64,000 nucleotides of DNA from DATLLN01 sp963797175 (GTDB taxonomy: Bacteria > Actinomycetota > Thermoleophilia > Gaiellales > JAICJC01), in the NCBI GenBank assembly GCA_963797175.1, contig CAWCOL010000009.1, forward strand, positions 496,001 through 560,000, read 5' to 3'. Shown here piece by piece: positions 1-7,757 of this stretch (its first letter is position 1; each line of letters starts with the position of its first letter). Under the pieces are notes generated by a model. It was not told where the DNA came from. It searched no databases and saw only the letters and a list, made by a program, of their open reading frames with translations. The translations under genes were made by a program, and so were the position numbers.

Positions 1-333
1 ATCCATCGCCAGCGTCCCCACGTGCCCCGGCTCGACGACCTCCCGGCCAATGCGAGCTACTACTCGGGCCATACGGCTGCCTCGGTCGCCGTGTACTGCG
101 GTCTTGCCCTGCTGATCACCTCGCACGTGCGGAGTACCGGCCTGCGGGTGGCCTGCTGGGCGGTGGCGATCGCGATCCCGCTGCTGGTGGCGAGCTCGCG
201 CATGTACCGCGGGATGCACCACCCCACCGACGTCGCGGCCGGCCTGCTGGTCGGCACGGCCACGCTGATCATCGCGATCTGCGCGGCGCGCGCTGCGAAG
301 AGCGCCGAGCTCGCAGGTGAGGCCGCCAGGTGA
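1..333 (+). CDS. PAP2-family phosphatase, C-terminal part
   Basis: The reading frame is open from the first base of the window, so the start lies upstream. The visible part carries the second and third PAP2 phosphatase signatures: YYSGHTAAS (SGH core) and, about 40 residues later, SRMYRGMHHPTDVAAG (SR plus H...D). Two hydrophobic segments lie between and after them. Such enzymes dephosphorylate membrane lipids such as phosphatidic acid or undecaprenyl pyrophosphate. The stop overlaps the GTG start of the next gene, a diacylglycerol-kinase-like lipid kinase, which suggests translational coupling and a shared role in turnover of phosphatidate and diacylglycerol (inference). Substrate cannot be told from the fragment. 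Confidence 0.85.
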   Translation: MHRQRPHVPRLDDLPANASYYSGHTAASVAVYCGLALLITSHVRSTGLRVACWAVAIAIPLLVASSRMYRGMHHPTDVAAGLLVGTATLIIAICAARAAKSAELAGEAAR

Positions 334-1222
334 AGAACGTCGCGGTCATCGCCCACGCGGGCAAGAGCATCGACGGCGGCCTGCCGGAGCTGCGCCGGAG
401 CCTGGCCCGGCACGGGGTCACCGACCCCCGCTGGGTCGAGGTGCCGAAGAGCAAGAGGGCACCGAAGCAGGTCGCGCAGCTGCTCAAGGACGGCGCCGAG
501 CACTTCATTCATCTGGGGTGGAGACGGGATGGCGCAGCGGTGTATCGACACTGCTTGCGGGAACCGAGGCGACCATGGCGATCATCCCCGCCGGCACCGC
601 CAACCTGCTGGCCTCGAACCTCGGGATCCCGACGGACATCGAGGGCGCCGTGGTGACGGGCCTGCACGGTCGGCCACGGCGGCTGGACGTCGCACGGCTG
701 AACGGCGAGCGCTTCGCCGTGATGGCCGGGGCGGGGTTCGACGCGGACATGATCAAGGCCGCGGACGGCGGCCTCAAGGACAAGCTGGGGCGGGCAGCCT
801 ACGTGTGGACCGGCGCCAAGAGCCTTCGGATTCCGCCGTTCAAGGCGAAGATCGAGGTCGACGGGAGCCCGTGGTACAAGGGCTCCGCGAGCTGCATCCT
901 CGCCGGCAACGTCGGCGCCCTCTTCGGCGGCATGCAGGTCTTCGCGGACGCCGAGCCCGACGACGGCCTGCTCGATCTCGCCGTCGTCACCGCCGACGGC
1001 GTCGTGCAGCGGGCCCGCACCGTGGGCCGCACCATCGCCGGGCACCCCGACCGGTCACCGTTCGTGCGGGTCACGAAGGGCCGGAAGATCACGGTGAAGC
1101 TGGATCGCAAGGTGCTGTACGAGCTGGACGGCGGAGCACGCACGAAGGTGAAGGCCTACGAGCTCGAGATCGAGCCCGGGGCGATCACCGTGTGCGTCCC
1201 CACCGACCCGGACGCGAACTGA
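330..1222 (+). pseudogene. Diacylglycerol kinase-like gene with two frameshifts
   Basis: The product would be a YegS/DagK-type lipid kinase, but the coding sequence is split over three frames. The first segment (GTG start, KNVAVIAHAGKS...) runs to about 507. The glycine-rich nucleotide loop IWGGDGMAQRCIDT is read one base later between about 511 and 552. The remainder, TLLAGTEATMAIIPAGTANL through to the stop, is read one further base later. Each shift looks like one extra base, near 507-511 and near 551-553. The downstream two thirds, including PAGTANLLASN and GGMQVFADAEPDDGLLDL, is intact. Either the gene is decayed or the read has two indel errors 45 bp apart; the good conservation on both sides favours sequence error or very recent damage. 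It overlaps the PAP2 gene by 4 nt. Confidence 0.75.
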
Positions 1223-1233
1223 AGCGGAGGATC

Positions 1234-2061
1234 ATGAGCAGCATGCAGGCAGAGGCCCGCTCCACCGGCCGCAGCGCCACCCACAGCACCGCCTTCGAGG
1301 CCCTGACGCGGATGGGGTTCGTCGCACGCGGCGTCATCTACGCGATCATCGGCCTGCTGGCGATCCAGGTTGCCATGCACTCGGCCAAGAACGCCACCGA
1401 TCAGCGTGGCGCGATGGAGACGATCCAGAAGCAGCCGTTCGGCCACTGGCTCCTGATCGCCGTCGCCGTTGGCCTGGGAGGCTACGCGCTGTGGCGGTTC
1501 GTGCAGGCCGTGGTCGGCCAGGGGCCGGAGGGCGGCGGCGACCACTCGACGATGGGGCGCATAGTCGCCTTCTGCAGCGGTGTTGCCTACGCCGGGCTCT
1601 GTGCCCTGGCGGTCTCGATCCTGCTCGGCGCGTCCAGCGGGAGCTCGAACAATCCCCACAAGCAGACGGCCGGCGTTCTCGGCTGGCCCGGCGGCCAGTG
1701 GCTGGTCGGGGCCGCCGGCGCGCTGTTCATCATCGTCGCCCTCTACCAGGGGTACAAGGGCGTGTCGAAGAAGTTCCTCGAGGAGGACAAGACGGGCCAG
1801 ATGAGCCCCGGGACGAAGCGCTCGATCACCGTGATCGGCGTGGTCGGCCACCTCGCTCGGATGGTCGCGTTCGGCCTGATCGGCATCTTCCTGGTCAAGG
1901 CCGCGATCGACTACGCCCCGTCTAAGGCCGTCGGCCTCGACGGGGCGCTGAACAGGCTCAACCATCAGGCCTACGGACCGTTCCTGCTCGGCGTCGTCGC
2001 GATCGGTCTGATCGCGTTCGGCGCCTACTCCATCGCCGACGCCCGCTACCGCCGGATCTGA
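1234..2061 (+). CDS. DUF1206 membrane protein
   Basis: This 275-residue protein has three repeats of a two-helix unit, each starting with a motif like GFVARGVIYAIIGLLAI, which is the DUF1206 pattern. About six transmembrane segments are visible. The family is common in actinobacteria and has no known function. The ATG is preceded by a good ribosome-binding site (AGCGGAGG, 6 nt spacing) and lies 11 nt after the stop of the broken lipid kinase, so it probably belongs to the same transcript. It ends in YSIADARYRRI, a usual ending for the family. Confidence 0.85.
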   Translation: MSSMQAEARSTGRSATHSTAFEALTRMGFVARGVIYAIIGLLAIQVAMHSAKNATDQRGAMETIQKQPFGHWLLIAVAVGLGGYALWRFVQAVVGQGPEGGGDHSTMGRIVAFCSGVAYAGLCALAVSILLGASSGSSNNPHKQTAGVLGWPGGQWLVGAAGALFIIVALYQGYKGVSKKFLEEDKTGQMSPGTKRSITVIGVVGHLARMVAFGLIGIFLVKAAIDYAPSKAVGLDGALNRLNHQAYGPFLLGVVAIGLIAFGAYSIADARYRRI

Positions 2062-2151
2062 GACCCCGACGCCGAATCGCTTCCCAGGCTGAGCGTCGTC
2101 TGGGTCGGCAGCGTATGCTTGCCGCCGCAAGCGAACCGAGGAGCGACACAG

Positions 2152-2979
2152 ATGACTCAGCCGGCCGATCAGTCGTGGCGTCCCAGCGCGGTGCTGGAGG
2201 CGATGTGGCAGCGGGATGTCGTCGGCCCGATGCAGGATTTCCAGGACCCGTCGCAGGAGTGGCGGCGCTTGTTCTCGGAGCTGCTGGGGACGTTCTTCCT
2301 GGTGCTCGTCGCCTGTGGCGGCGGCGTGATGGGGCAGGCATTCCCCAACACGATCAGCCGCACGGCGGCGGTCACGGCGCCCGGGCTGATGGTGCTCGGC
2401 GTCATCCTCTTCATGGGCAAGGTCTCCGGTGCACACCTGAACCCGGCCGTCAGCGTGGCCTTCTCGCTGCGTGGGGACTTCCCGTGGCGGCGCGTGCCCG
2501 GCTACATCGTCGCGCAGCTGGTAGGCGCGGCGCTGGCCGCGTGGTTCGTCCAGAGCGTGATCAACGCCTCCGCGGTGTTCGGCTCCAACTACCCCGCATC
2601 GGGCTACACCGGCACCGACGCGCTCCTGATGGAAGCCGTGCTGACCTTCGGGCTGGTCAGCGTGATTCTCGGCACCGCCTCCGGCGCCCAGAACCTGGGC
2701 GTGATCGGCGCGCTCGGCGTGGGCGCCTACATCATCCTCGCCGGGCTCTGGGGCAGCCCCATCTCCGGCGCGTCGATGAACCCCGCCCGCACCTTCGGGC
2801 CCGACCTCGTCGGCGGTGACTTCACCAGCTATTGGGTCTACGTCGCCGGCCCGCTGATCGGGGCGTGCCTCGCCGTCGGAGCAGCGTTCGCGCTTCGCGG
2901 ACCCGGCGGCGGCAGGGCCGGATCCGGCGCCGCCCAGGGCGACCTCCAGACCGAGGTCGAACACCCCGACAAGGCGTAG
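2152..2979 (+). CDS. MIP-family channel (aquaporin / glycerol facilitator)
   Basis: The protein is 275 residues with six transmembrane helices and both pore motifs: AHLNPAVS with Asn at about residue 97 and ASMNPARTFGPDL with Asn at about residue 210. The second motif with the following Arg is the usual selectivity-filter environment. The N-terminus has about 40 extra residues (WRPSAVLEAMWQRD...) before the first helix, and the C-terminus ends in a Gly-rich tail. The start was placed at the ATG behind GAGGAGCGACACAG; an in-frame ATG 33 nt upstream lacks such a site. Aquaporin versus glycerol facilitator cannot be settled by eye. Confidence 0.9.
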   Translation: MTQPADQSWRPSAVLEAMWQRDVVGPMQDFQDPSQEWRRLFSELLGTFFLVLVACGGGVMGQAFPNTISRTAAVTAPGLMVLGVILFMGKVSGAHLNPAVSVAFSLRGDFPWRRVPGYIVAQLVGAALAAWFVQSVINASAVFGSNYPASGYTGTDALLMEAVLTFGLVSVILGTASGAQNLGVIGALGVGAYIILAGLWGSPISGASMNPARTFGPDLVGGDFTSYWVYVAGPLIGACLAVGAAFALRGPGGGRAGSGAAQGDLQTEVEHPDKA

Positions 2980-3051
2980 CCCCTCGCGGTGCGGCCGACG
3001 TAACCCGGTCGGCTCTATGCTGGCACGGTCGGCGATCGGGGGAGTTGTGCC

Positions 3052-3948
3052 GTGGTCGTGCTTGGGGGCGTGGTCGTGCTCGTGGAGCCGTTTGGGAGAG
3101 GCGGCGGCGTCGATGTGATCGCGCGACCGTTCGCCGCGGCGCTCGCGGTGGCGCTCGACGCGCAGGTGGTCGTCGACAACCGCCCGGGCCTGGGTGCCAC
3201 GGCAGCACCGGCCTTCGTCGCCGGCGCGCCCGCGGACGGCCGAACGCTGCTCATGAATACGAGCGCGCAGGCGTACACGGCAGCGCTGTCCGAACGTCTC
3301 CCGTATGACCCGATCGCTGACTTCGTGCCTGTCGCGGCTGTGACAAGTCAGGCCTATGTGCTCGTGGCGAGCCCCAGCGCTGGGCTCCACAGCCCGGCCG
3401 ACGTGGCGCGCGCCGGCCGGACACGTCCAGGCGGCCTGTCGTTCATCTCGCTCGGAGTGGGTACCGGCACGCACGTGTGCGCCGCCCAGCTCAACCATGA
3501 TCTCGGTATCGATGCGCGCCACATCCCGGCTCGAGCGGAAGACGGGATCACCGAGACGATTGCGCGTGTCTGCGCAGGCGAAGCTGACTACGCCGTATCG
3601 CCCATTCCGATCGCTGCACCCCATATCGCGGCCGGTACGCTCGTCGCGATCGGTGTGACCGCGGGCCGCCGGTCGCCGCTGCTGCCAGCCGTGCCGACGC
3701 TCGCCGAGGCCGGCGCGGAGGGTTTCGACTTCCCCATCTGGTACGGACTGTGGGCGCCAGCCGAGACCCCGGCGTCGGTGATCGCAGAGCTTGCGGCAGC
3801 GGTTTCAGAAGCGCTGCGATCACCGGAGCTGGTAACGCGCTTTGAGGAGCACGGTTCAGAGATCTTGCGACTGACCGGGACCGAGTTCGCCGACTTCGTG
3901 ACAAGCGAGGTCGCACGAGCGCGTCGCTTCGGGTACTCCAGCGGTTGA
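3052..3948 (+). CDS. Bug/TctC-type solute-binding protein, no signal peptide
   Basis: The 298-residue product matches the tripartite tricarboxylate transporter binding-protein (Bug) family. Recognisable are VEPFGRGGGVDVIAR at the N-terminus, VVDNRPGLGATAAP, DGRTLLMN, PYDPIADFVPV and the C-terminal FEEHGSEILRLT region. Bug proteins normally have an export signal of 20-30 residues; here the domain begins within ten residues of the GTG. A GGGGGAG site 7 nt upstream supports this start. No TctA/TctB membrane genes lie nearby. It may be a cytoplasmic or mis-started orphan. Confidence 0.75.
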   Translation: MVVLGGVVVLVEPFGRGGGVDVIARPFAAALAVALDAQVVVDNRPGLGATAAPAFVAGAPADGRTLLMNTSAQAYTAALSERLPYDPIADFVPVAAVTSQAYVLVASPSAGLHSPADVARAGRTRPGGLSFISLGVGTGTHVCAAQLNHDLGIDARHIPARAEDGITETIARVCAGEADYAVSPIPIAAPHIAAGTLVAIGVTAGRRSPLLPAVPTLAEAGAEGFDFPIWYGLWAPAETPASVIAELAAAVSEALRSPELVTRFEEHGSEILRLTGTEFADFVTSEVARARRFGYSSG

Positions 3949-3965
3949 ACACGAATCGCCGCCAG

Positions 3966-4673
3966 TCAGGAGGCGACCGGCGCAGGTGCCGACGCGACGG
4001 TGTCGGTGGGTGACTCGGTGCCGCCCATGTCAAGGCGGAACGGGGGATACGCGTCGGTCATCAACGACGAGTAGGCGGCAACGCGGAACACCCATCGGTT
4101 CATCCCCATCACGAAGTCGTAGAGCGACTTCGGATAGCGGCCGGTGAAGAGCAGTGCGACACCGGCGAAGACGACGAGCAGCCCGATCAGACCACCCGAG
4201 CTCCACGCCCAAGCGGTGCCGCTGCCAGTCCAGACAGACCATGCGCCGCCGGCGAAGATTGCGACGACGAGGTACTGCGGCAGCGCGAGCAGCCACCACT
4301 TGACGAGCACGAGGCCGCGTGAGAGCGACTCGGGATAGTCGACCTCGAGCCGGGCGGGGTAGCCGGGAACGTCCTTGAGCGTGAACGGCGGGTACCGGTC
4401 GGTGCCGAGCGCGCTGTAGCTGTAGAACCCGACGCGCCATGACCAGCGCATCACGCCGACATTGAACTTGAACAACCCTCGCGGATAGCGGCCGGTGAAG
4501 AGGACCGCAAAGAAGGCGATCACGGTCACACCGACGAAGGCGACTCCGAGGAAGAAGAGCACGACATAGTGAGGGATCGCGAGCAGCCATTTGACCAGCC
4601 AGACTCCGCGGCTGAGCTGCGGCTCGAGCTCCCCGCTCAATCGGAGTGGATAGTGGGATGCGCTGGGTTCCAT
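3966..4673 (-). CDS. DUF4389 membrane protein
   Basis: A 235-residue membrane protein made of two similar halves. Each half has SRG..LVKW...P.Y followed by a helix pair, then LLFTGRYP and RW.FRV..YS with a YPPF ending. This duplicated pattern is typical of DUF4389, a family of unknown function. The start at MEPSASHYP was chosen because AGAGG lies just upstream and the family begins close to it; an in-frame ATG exists 87 nt further upstream but the added residues look non-coding. It converges on the Bug-like gene with a 17-nt gap. The 270 bp between it and the next small gene show nothing recognisable. Confidence 0.85.
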   Translation of the reverse strand: MEPSASHYPLRLSGELEPQLSRGVWLVKWLLAIPHYVVLFFLGVAFVGVTVIAFFAVLFTGRYPRGLFKFNVGVMRWSWRVGFYSYSALGTDRYPPFTLKDVPGYPARLEVDYPESLSRGLVLVKWWLLALPQYLVVAIFAGGAWSVWTGSGTAWAWSSGGLIGLLVVFAGVALLFTGRYPKSLYDFVMGMNRWVFRVAAYSSLMTDAYPPFRLDMGGTESPTDTVASAPAPVAS

Positions 4674-4943
4674 TGCGGACCTCTCGTAGGACGGCTTCCC
4701 GGGCACCGAGCGGTGCCACAGTGCGCGTGTTCTCGAGGTCACTCGCGCCGAAGGCGGCAAAAGCAGCTGTCGAGCCGGCGCGGCGGTGATGGATCCGATG
4801 CTCCTCGTCGCCGAGAAACGCCACGCCCGGGTCAGCGGATACAGGAACCCTACCCCAGATCGCCGGTCGCACCCGGCTGCCCATCCAACCGACCGCGCTA
4901 TCGGACGACGTCGATCAAGCCGCCGCCCGACCTTCGACGCCGG

Positions 4944-5096
4944 TCACCCACCCGGCTCCTCCCGTTGCCGGAGCAGCGCGGCGGCGTTGGCAAGCAGGAC
5001 GACCGTAAGAACGATCATCACGACGAGAAACTCGTCGCTCGGCTCGCCGACGATGCTGTAGATCGCCCACCCCACGACAAGGACGGCGGGAACCAC
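4944..5096 (-). CDS. Small two-helix membrane protein (possible frameshift at its start)
   Basis: From a GTG the frame reads a 50-residue protein with two hydrophobic helices separated by a charged turn: VVPAVLVVGWAIYSIVG, then EPSDEF, then LVVMIVLTVVLLANAAALL, ending RQREEPGG. The helix-turn-helix membrane pattern with a basic tail looks genuinely coded. An ATG at 5139 with AAAGGG upstream would give MIRVGR and run into the same protein if one base were removed near 5120, so the true gene may be 64 residues with a one-base sequence error. Function unknown. Confidence 0.5.
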   Translation of the reverse strand: MVPAVLVVGWAIYSIVGEPSDEFLVVMIVLTVVLLANAAALLRQREEPGG

Positions 5097-5240
5097 GGCC
5101 CACGCAGCTCGGTATCCCCTGGCGACCGACCCGAATCATGCTGCACACCCTTTGCTGAACGATCACCGTGACAGGACACGTCCGCGCCACGATCGCTGGG
5201 GCCCGTGGTGTGCTTCTGTGGGAACCCACACAAGGCAGTC

Positions 5241-5276
5241 GGGCTGAGCAGATCCGTGTCAGGATCTGCTCAGCCC
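5241..5276 (-). terminator. Perfect 15-bp hairpin downstream of tRNA-Ala
   Basis: Arms GGGCTGAGCAGATCC and its exact complement are separated by a 6-nt loop. The hairpin begins 3 nt past the 3' end of the tRNA, which is read leftward. There is no T run after it, so it would be a hairpin-only terminator or a processing signal, as is usual in high-G+C actinobacteria. Confidence 0.7.
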
Positions 5277-5278
5277 GA

Positions 5279-5351
5279 TGGAGCTAAGCGGGTTCGAACC
5301 GCTGACCTCCTGGGTGCGATCCAGGCGCTCTCCCAACTGAGCTATAGCCCC
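5279..5351 (-). tRNA. tRNA-Ala (anticodon CGC)
   Basis: On the minus strand a 73-nt cloverleaf folds: acceptor GGGGCTA pairs with TAGCTCC and contains the G3-U70 pair that marks alanine tRNAs. The D-arm has AGCTCAGTTGGGAGAGC, the anticodon stem CCTGG/CCAGG encloses the loop ATCGCAC (anticodon CGC, reading GCG), and the T-loop is GTTCGAACC. The 3' CCA is not encoded. Confidence 0.97.
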
Positions 5352-5416
5352 GCGAGGGCAGCAGTATAGCCCGCAGACGCTGGCCGGCAGACTCCGCCGG
5401 GCCCGTCGCCAAGGGC

Positions 5417-5989
5417 CTACGTGTCCAGGACGACGGCGTCCTTCTGGTTGGGGTTGCCGTCCTCGACGGTCACCCAGCAGCGGTCCCAACCCATGTCGGA
5501 GGGGATCGTCATCGTCGCCGTGACCGAGCCGTCCGAGGCGGTGTCGAAGGCGCCCACTGGCATCTGCTCGCTGCCGTCGGACATCCACATCTCGTAGTAC
5601 TTGCCGTTGGGCGCCGGCGGGAGGCCGGTCACCTTCAGGACGACCGGCCGCAGCGGGCCGTCAACCTCACCGAAGTCCACGGAGGCCGAGGCACTCGAGG
5701 CGTTCGAGCCCGCCGTCGCGCTCAACGGGATGCTGCGCTCGACGACCATGTGGCTGCTGCCGCCGACGCCGATCACGAGCGCCGCGATCGTGGAGGCCGC
5801 GATCACGGCCACCGCCAACAGCGGCCGTTGCCAGCCACGCCGACGATGGCGCACCGAGTCGAGCCGGACGACATCCGGCTCGCTCAGCGCAGCCCGCCGA
5901 GCCGCCCGCGCGTAGTGCGCCGGCGGGTCGAGCGGCGGCCCCGCTGCACGCAGCGCCGCTTCGACGTGTTCCAGATCGTGCTCGTCCAT
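5417..5989 (-). CDS. Anti-sigma factor, RskA-like
   Basis: A 190-residue protein with a short N-terminal cytoplasmic part (MDEHDLEHVEAALR), one transmembrane segment at about residues 55-75 (LLAVAVIAASTIAALVIGV), and an extracytoplasmic C-terminal domain containing GLPPAPNGKYYEMWMSDG and GWDRCWVTVEDG, the anti-sigma-K (RskA C-terminal) pattern. Its ATG overlaps the stop of the sigma gene by one base (TGATG), so the two are coupled. It should hold the ECF factor at the membrane until released by proteolysis (family knowledge). The N-terminal part is short and lacks a clear HxxxCxxC zinc motif. Confidence 0.88.
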   Translation of the reverse strand: MDEHDLEHVEAALRAAGPPLDPPAHYARAARRAALSEPDVVRLDSVRHRRRGWQRPLLAVAVIAASTIAALVIGVGGSSHMVVERSIPLSATAGSNASSASASVDFGEVDGPLRPVVLKVTGLPPAPNGKYYEMWMSDGSEQMPVGAFDTASDGSVTATMTIPSDMGWDRCWVTVEDGNPNQKDAVVLDT

Positions 5990-6621
5990 CAGCCCATCAC
6001 CCGTTCGTTCGACAACCGATCCGCGAGCCTTGCAAGCCCTGAGCGGGTTCGCGTCTTGACCGTGCCCAGCGGAATTCCCAGATTCTCGGCCACCTCGCTC
6101 TGCGAGAGGCCCTCGAAGTACGCCAGCGCGATCACTTCGCGCTCGCGCTCCGGCAGCGAGTCCACCGCTGCGTGCACGTTGAACGCCGCCATCTCGGCCG
6201 CCACCCGTTCGTCCGGCCCCGCCTCGGGATCGGCCTGGTCGGGGGGATCGGCGAGCGTGATGGCCGTCCGCCCGCGCAGAGCGTCGGAGGCGGCGTTGCG
6301 CGCGATGGCAAACAGCCACCCGGTCGCCGCCCCGCGCTCGCGCTTGTAGCCACTGGCCGCGCGCCAGACGTTGGTGAACGCCTCCTGGACGACGTCCTCG
6401 CTGCGCGCATGGTCGGACAGCATTCGGCGCACAACGCCGTACACCGCGCGCGAGTAGCGGCGGTACAGCTCCTCGAAGGCCTCACCGTCGCGCTCCCGGG
6501 CGACCAGCTCGAGCAGCTCCTCATCGCTGCGCGAGGAGAGATCCACCACGACCAGCGTAGTGGATCGTGGCATCGGCGACGTCCGCACGGCAAAGCGCAG
6601 ACCGATTGCGTTCCCATCCAT
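5989..6621 (-). CDS. ECF RNA polymerase sigma factor (SigK-like)
   Basis: Region 2 is seen in FEELYRRYSRAVYGVVRRML through EDVVQEAFTNVWRAA, and region 4 in LPEREREVIALAYFEGLSQSEVAENLGIPLGTVKTR. An acidic linker joins them. The downstream coupled gene encodes its RskA-like anti-sigma, so the pair is a self-contained stress switch. The start is uncertain: the ATG used here (210 residues) has GAGGGTG immediately upstream, but an in-frame ATG at 6573 (MPRSTTLVVV) would trim 16 residues without touching the sigma domain. Confidence 0.9.
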   Translation of the reverse strand: MDGNAIGLRFAVRTSPMPRSTTLVVVDLSSRSDEELLELVARERDGEAFEELYRRYSRAVYGVVRRMLSDHARSEDVVQEAFTNVWRAASGYKRERGAATGWLFAIARNAASDALRGRTAITLADPPDQADPEAGPDERVAAEMAAFNVHAAVDSLPEREREVIALAYFEGLSQSEVAENLGIPLGTVKTRTRSGLARLADRLSNERVMG

Positions 6622-6677
6622 CACCCTCGGAATACGCGCCTGCGGCTCCGTTGGATTGTGGGTACCCGCACACGTGA

Positions 6678-6800
6678 GGTTCGACCTGGGCGGCGCCGCC
6701 GTTGGGCCGGGCTTACGCCCCCGACTCGCGGCTGCTGCACGGCGTCGTCCCAGTGCGCCGTGGAGAGCCTCGGGCGGGCGGCGCCGCCTCAGGTCGAACC
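6678..6800. repeat. Long imperfect inverted repeat in a gene-free stretch
   Basis: The 334 bp between the sigma gene and the CBS gene hold no plausible gene. They contain two 23-24 nt arms, 6678-6700 and 6777-6800, which are complementary except for one inserted base. Each arm includes GGTTCGACCTG next to GGCGGCGCCGCC, itself a palindrome. The spacer is 76 nt. It could be a transcript-end structure for the CBS operon, part of the sigma promoter region, or a relic of a small mobile repeat. Confidence 0.6.
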
Positions 6801-6955
6801 GATGCGCCTCCGCCGGCAGCCCGGCGCTGCGCCTCCCGGCAACGGTGCCAGGTGCGAGCGAACGGATGCGGCCGAGCGGGGGAGCACGTAGCCAAACGAT
6901 GCGACGGTGGGGGCCGGTTCGCCTCCCCCGTTCGGACGAGTCGCGCGGCGGCGGC

Positions 6956-7372
6956 TCAGGGGAAGTCGGAGCCGACGTGCGCGTCGTCCGACGGCATCTG
7001 CATCCCGGCGGACACCAGATCGCGGATCGAGACGATCCCGACCAGCTCGCCGTCATCCACAACGGGGATGTGCCGGAAGCGGCGCTCCGTCATGATCCGC
7101 GCCGCCTCGCTGGGCGGATGGTCGGACGGCAGGGTGATCGGATCGGCGGTCATGTACGACTGCACCTGGCCGTGGTCGGGGTGGCGGCTGTCCGCGATCG
7201 CCCGCAGCAGGTCGCGCTCGGTGAAGATGCCGACCACCCGCCCGTCCTCGACGACGACCGCCGCGCCCACGTTGCGCCCGCGCATCAGGCGGGCGGCGGA
7301 GCCGAGCGTCTCGGTCGCGGAGATCGTCAGCACGTCGTGCATCGTCATGAAGTCGCGCAGGGTCACGGCCAT
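6956..7372 (-). CDS. CBS-domain pair protein
   Basis: The 138-residue protein is essentially two CBS domains: MTMHDVLTISATETLGSAARLM...VGIFTERDLLRAI and MTADPITLPSDHPPSEAARIM...VGIVSIRDLVSAG. Such stand-alone pairs bind adenine nucleotides and act as energy or redox sensors in other members. A strong GAGGAGG site precedes the ATG, and its start overlaps the stop of the upstream XRE regulator by one base, so both are co-translated. The target it senses for is not evident. Confidence 0.9.
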   Translation of the reverse strand: MAVTLRDFMTMHDVLTISATETLGSAARLMRGRNVGAAVVVEDGRVVGIFTERDLLRAIADSRHPDHGQVQSYMTADPITLPSDHPPSEAARIMTERRFRHIPVVDDGELVGIVSIRDLVSAGMQMPSDDAHVGSDFP

Positions 7373-7710
7373 CAGGAAGCCTCCTCGCGTGGTCGGTCGC
7401 GGAGCCGCAGCTCGAGCACGAGGTCCGCCTCCAGGGCATCGGCGATCCGCAGCAGCGTATCGAGCTTCGGCGGCCGCGAGCCGCGCTCCAGGCGTGCGAT
7501 CGCCGACTGCGTCGTGCCGCACAGCACGGCCAGCTCCTGCTGGGACATCCCTCGCTGCTTGCGCCGCTCGGCGACCATCCGCCCCACCTCGGCGAAGCGC
7601 CGCTCGTGGTCGCGGCCGATCGCCTCGGCGAGCTTGCGGATGCCCTCGCGGCGCAGCTTCAGGGTGTGGTCGCTGAGCCTGTGGCGCTGTGGTTGGGACT
7701 CGCTTGCCAT
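7372..7710 (-). CDS. XRE-family transcriptional regulator
   Basis: A 112-residue protein with a C-terminal-half helix-turn-helix: RKQRGMSQQELAVLCGTTQS then AIARLERGSRPPKLDTLLRIADAL. The first 45 residues are basic (HRLSDHTLKLRREGIRKLAEAIGRDHERR) and unassigned. HigA-like antitoxins have the same fold, but no toxin gene is adjacent; the partner is a CBS protein. The start ATG lacks a Shine-Dalgarno site and sits 6 nt after a TACACT box, so the mRNA is probably leaderless. It is divergent from proB across 47 bp. Confidence 0.85.
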   Translation of the reverse strand: MASESQPQRHRLSDHTLKLRREGIRKLAEAIGRDHERRFAEVGRMVAERRKQRGMSQQELAVLCGTTQSAIARLERGSRPPKLDTLLRIADALEADLVLELRLRDRPREEAS

Positions 7711-7716
7711 GGTCGT

Positions 7717-7722
7717 AGTGTA
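7717..7722 (-). promoter_or_regulatory. -10 box of a leaderless promoter for the XRE-CBS operon
   Basis: On the minus strand TACACT is followed by 6 nt and then the ATG. With initiation about 7 nt past the box the transcript would begin at or next to the start codon. A convincing -35 element is not evident. Confidence 0.5.
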
Positions 7723-7757
7723 TCGCCTACGCGCTATCTGCCATTTATCCTTCCCGG

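Noticed and set aside
1156..3624. Very long minus-strand open frame (822 codons) across four plus-strand genes
   Set aside because: It is antisense to genes with clear families, is Arg/His/Gly-rich and has no recognisable domain. Long shadow frames are normal at this G+C.
4674..4943. Possible gene in the 270-bp gap after DUF4389
   Set aside because: All frames there are Arg/Pro-rich without motifs or ribosome-binding sites.
7372..7710. HigA-type antitoxin of a toxin-antitoxin pair
   Set aside because: The fold fits, but no HigB-like toxin lies on either side; the coupled gene encodes a CBS protein.
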